Positions 5,840 to 7,541 of a DNA stretch of 7,541 bases are shown piece after piece. The position numbers and the translations under genes were made by a program. The notes beneath the pieces are model-generated. The model searched no databases and was not told where the DNA came from. It was given only the letters and a program-made list of their open reading frames with translations. Each line of letters opens with the position of its first letter. The first letter of the stretch is position 1. This DNA is from Frankiales bacterium (GTDB lineage: Bacteria > Actinomycetota > Actinomycetes > Mycobacteriales > SCTD01): assembly GCA_025965755.1 (NCBI GenBank), contig JAOPWI010000183.1, forward strand, positions 1-7,541, given 5' to 3'.

Positions 5840-6035
5840 GGGAGGCTCCAGCGGGAGAGGGGCAGGGTGCCCTTCCACCACCGGCAGTGCGGGTCGCCAG
5901 CTGGACACCCGGACGGGTGGCCGGGCGAGAAGGTTCCCCGGACGGGTGACAAGGGACCCCCTCACCTCATGGTTCGGGGGGACCACGCCGACATGACCGA
6001 GCAGTCGTTCTGTCCCGCCGACCCGAGGAGGCACC
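5840..6035. promoter_or_regulatory. divergent intergenic region with repeated CCCGGACGGGTG
   Basis: These 196 bases separate the secreted protein gene from the GGDEF gene and must hold both promoters. CCCGGACGGGTG occurs twice in direct orientation, at 5908-5919 and 5937-5948. The first copy sits in a perfect palindrome, CACCCG-GA-CGGGTG (5906-5919). The second keeps only the CCCG/CGGG core. I see no persuasive -35/-10 pair; TTGTCA on the minus strand (5947-5952) has no matching -10. No small gene is supported here. Confidence 0.35.
5846..5849 (-). promoter_or_regulatory. ribosome binding site GGAG for the TTG start of the secreted protein
   Basis: On the minus strand GGAG is followed by CCTCCC and then TTG TTG at 5839-5834. 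The six-base spacing supports TTG at 5839 as the start codon. The GGAG could pair with the CTCC next to it, which might weaken initiation. Confidence 0.45.
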
Positions 6036-7541
6036 GTGGCTCGACCGGCCGCCGTGCGCCTCGCGTCCGCCGGTGCCCTGCTCACCGGGCTGCCCGGCGT
6101 CACCGTCGTCATCGCCGTGCTGCTGGTTCTCGCCGGCGTGCTGCTGCCGGACCTGCTGGTCCTGCCCGCCGTCACGCCCGGCTGGCAGATCCCCCTGGTG
6201 TCGCTGGCGCTCATGTTCGGCGTGGTCGAGGTCTTCGTCCTGCACATCCAGGTCCGTCGCGAGGCCCAGACGGTGTCGCTGCACGAGCTCGCCCTGGTGC
6301 TCGGGCTCTTCTTCGCCTCCCCGCTGGTCGTGCTCGCCGCCCGCCTGATCGGCCCGCTGCCGGTGCTGGTGCTGCACCGCCGCCAGGCGCCGGTCAAGAT
6401 CGTGTTCAACATGGCCCTGTTCGCCGCGGACACCGCGGTCGCGCTGACGGTCTTCCGCCTGTTCCCGGTCAGCTCGATCAGCTCCGACGGCTGGGCGTGG
6501 ACGGCCACCGGCTGTGCCGTCGTCGCGGCCTGTGCCGTCGCCGCCACGGCAACCACGCTGGTCATCGCGGCGTACGAGGGGCGCCTGCAGGCCCGCGACC
6601 TGTGGGCGCTGCCCCTGCGCGACGCGCCCCGCGCGCTCGCCGTGGCGCTGCCGGCGCTCATCGCGGTCTACGCGCTGTCGCTGGACCCCAGCGCCTGGGT
6701 CCCCCTGCTGGCCGTCGGCGGCGTCATCCTGCTCGCCTACCGGGCGTACGCCAGCCTGGCCGAGCGGCACCTGTCGCTGGAACGGCTCTACCGGTTCAGC
6801 CAGGCGGTCAGCACCGACCCGGAGGTCGAGGGCGTGCTGCGGTCGGTGCTGCTGGAGGCCAAGGAGCTGCTGCGCGCCGAGAGCGCGCACGTGCTGTTCC
6901 TGCCGCCGGGAAACGGCCCCGCGGCCTACATCGCGCTGACCGCCGCCGACCGGCTGGTGCGCCGCGAGACCGACGTGCTGCTGCAGCCGGGCTGGGTCGA
7001 CGCGCGGGTGGTCGGGAGCGGCGTCGGCGAGCTGCTGTCGCGCACGACCAAGGACGACGTGCACCGCCGGCTGCTGCACGAGCTCGGCGCCCGCGAGGCG
7101 GTCATCGCCCCGCTGCGCGGCGAGGCCGGCGTGGTCGGGACCATCACGGTGTCCGAGCGCCTGGGCGACATCCGCACCTTCGACGAGGCCGACCTGCGGC
7201 TGCTCGAGACGGTGGCGAACCACGCCAGCATCGCGCTGCGCAACGGCCGGCTGGTCGACCAGCTGCGGCACGACTCGCTGCACGACGCGCTGACCGGGCT
7301 GCCCAACCGCAACCTGCTGCTGCGCTCGGTGAGCGACGCGCTGTCGCTGCTCGAGCAGGGGATCGTGCCGGGCATCGCCGTGATGATCATGGATCTGGAC
7401 GGCTTCAAGGAGGTCAACGACACGCTGGGCCACCAGCAGGGCGACGCGCTGCTGCGCGAGGTCGCCGGCCGCCTGGTCGGAGCCGCCGGCGAGGGTGCGG
7501 TCGTCGCCCGCCTGGGCGGCGACGAGTTCGCCGTGCTGCTG
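6036..7541 (+). CDS. membrane GAF-GGDEF protein (diguanylate cyclase), 3' end cut by the window
   Basis: Translation from GTG at 6036 stays open for 502 codons to the window edge. GAGGAG five bases upstream supports the start. Residues 20-240 contain about seven hydrophobic segments (roughly 20-44, 51-71, 84-107, 120-143, 154-179, 198-215, 219-237), so this is an integral membrane sensor module. A GAF domain follows (about 250-405). The GGDEF domain begins at HDALTGLPNR (416-425), with metal-binding DLDGFKEVNDTLGH (453-466) and an intact GGDEF active site (494-498). It should make cyclic di-GMP from two GTP. The inhibitory RxxD site expected at 485-488 is absent (GEGA). The frame is still open right after GGDEF, so the rest of that domain, and perhaps an EAL domain as in many actinobacterial relatives, lies outside the window. 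The signal sensed is unknown. It is divergent from the secreted Ig-like gene. Confidence 0.93.
   Translation, partial: MARPAAVRLASAGALLTGLPGVTVVIAVLLVLAGVLLPDLLVLPAVTPGWQIPLVSLALMFGVVEVFVLHIQVRREAQTVSLHELALVLGLFFASPLVVLAARLIGPLPVLVLHRRQAPVKIVFNMALFAADTAVALTVFRLFPVSSISSDGWAWTATGCAVVAACAVAATATTLVIAAYEGRLQARDLWALPLRDAPRALAVALPALIAVYALSLDPSAWVPLLAVGGVILLAYRAYASLAERHLSLERLYRFSQAVSTDPEVEGVLRSVLLEAKELLRAESAHVLFLPPGNGPAAYIALTAADRLVRRETDVLLQPGWVDARVVGSGVGELLSRTTKDDVHRRLLHELGAREAVIAPLRGEAGVVGTITVSERLGDIRTFDEADLRLLETVANHASIALRNGRLVDQLRHDSLHDALTGLPNRNLLLRSVSDALSLLEQGIVPGIAVMIMDLDGFKEVNDTLGHQQGDALLREVAGRLVGAAGEGAVVARLGGDEFAVLL

Noticed and set aside
5969..6035. ATG codons at 5969 and 5993 as starts of the GGDEF protein or of a small gene
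   Set aside because: They are in a different frame from the GGDEF protein, and have no ribosome site; GTG at 6036 has GAGGAG at good spacing.
5840..6661. N-terminal extension of the secreted protein, since its frame is open up to 6661
   Set aside because: The extension is low-complexity Ser/Thr/Arg/Ala sequence antisense to the GGDEF gene, and the signal peptide and ribosome site place the start at 5839.
5967..7433. A 488-codon open frame on the minus strand opposite the GGDEF gene
   Set aside because: Its composition (Gln, Arg, His, Val, Asp runs) is that of an antisense shadow, while the plus strand shows clear membrane, GAF and GGDEF motifs with a good ribosome site.
1..7541. CRISPR array, tRNA or rRNA gene, transposon ends, phage or known defence-system genes
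   Set aside because: No regularly spaced repeats, no transposase, integrase, nuclease or toxin-antitoxin motifs, and no tRNA-like cloverleaf were seen on either strand.

Overview
The window is very GC-rich, with G or C at most third codon positions, frequent GTG/TTG starts and a GAF-ANTAR regulator. This points to a high-GC actinobacterium; genus cannot be told from the sequence alone. It holds eight protein genes (the last cut by the window edge). I found no RNA gene, insertion sequence, integrase, CRISPR array or prophage gene, and no intergenic stretch over 200 bases.

Left part (1-1775, minus strand): a probable double-hotdog (MaoC-like) protein and, upstream of it, a GAF-ANTAR antiterminator-type regulator. 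A strong 9-bp inverted repeat separates the two. Centre-left (1776-1908): a compact divergent regulatory region with a Crp/GlxR-type palindrome (TGTGA-N6-TCACG) and a second inverted repeat (CGATAC-N13-GTATCG). Rightward from it (1909-5145) runs a tight four-gene cluster: an EthA-like Baeyer-Villiger monooxygenase (BVMO), a small ABM-fold monooxygenase-like protein, a COG1647/Est30-type serine esterase, and an adenylate kinase with a short LID. Gaps are 23, 24 and 4 bases, so one operon is likely. The chemistry is coherent: a BVMO turns a ketone into an ester or lactone, and an esterase then hydrolyses it. The kinase looks like a passenger or a second adk copy.

Right part: a secreted Ig-like protein on the minus strand ends convergently inside the kinase stop region (11-base overlap). 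It is divergent from a large membrane GAF-GGDEF protein (6036 to beyond the window) that probably makes cyclic di-GMP. The 196 bases between them carry a CACCCGGACGGGTG palindrome and a partial second copy 29 bases away.

Nothing here proves a wholly new system. The best leads are the pairing of an EthA-like BVMO with an ANTAR regulator and Crp-like site instead of the TetR (EthR) partner known in Mycobacterium tuberculosis, the BVMO-ABM-esterase-kinase gene set, and the hairpin between the ANTAR gene and its downstream neighbour.
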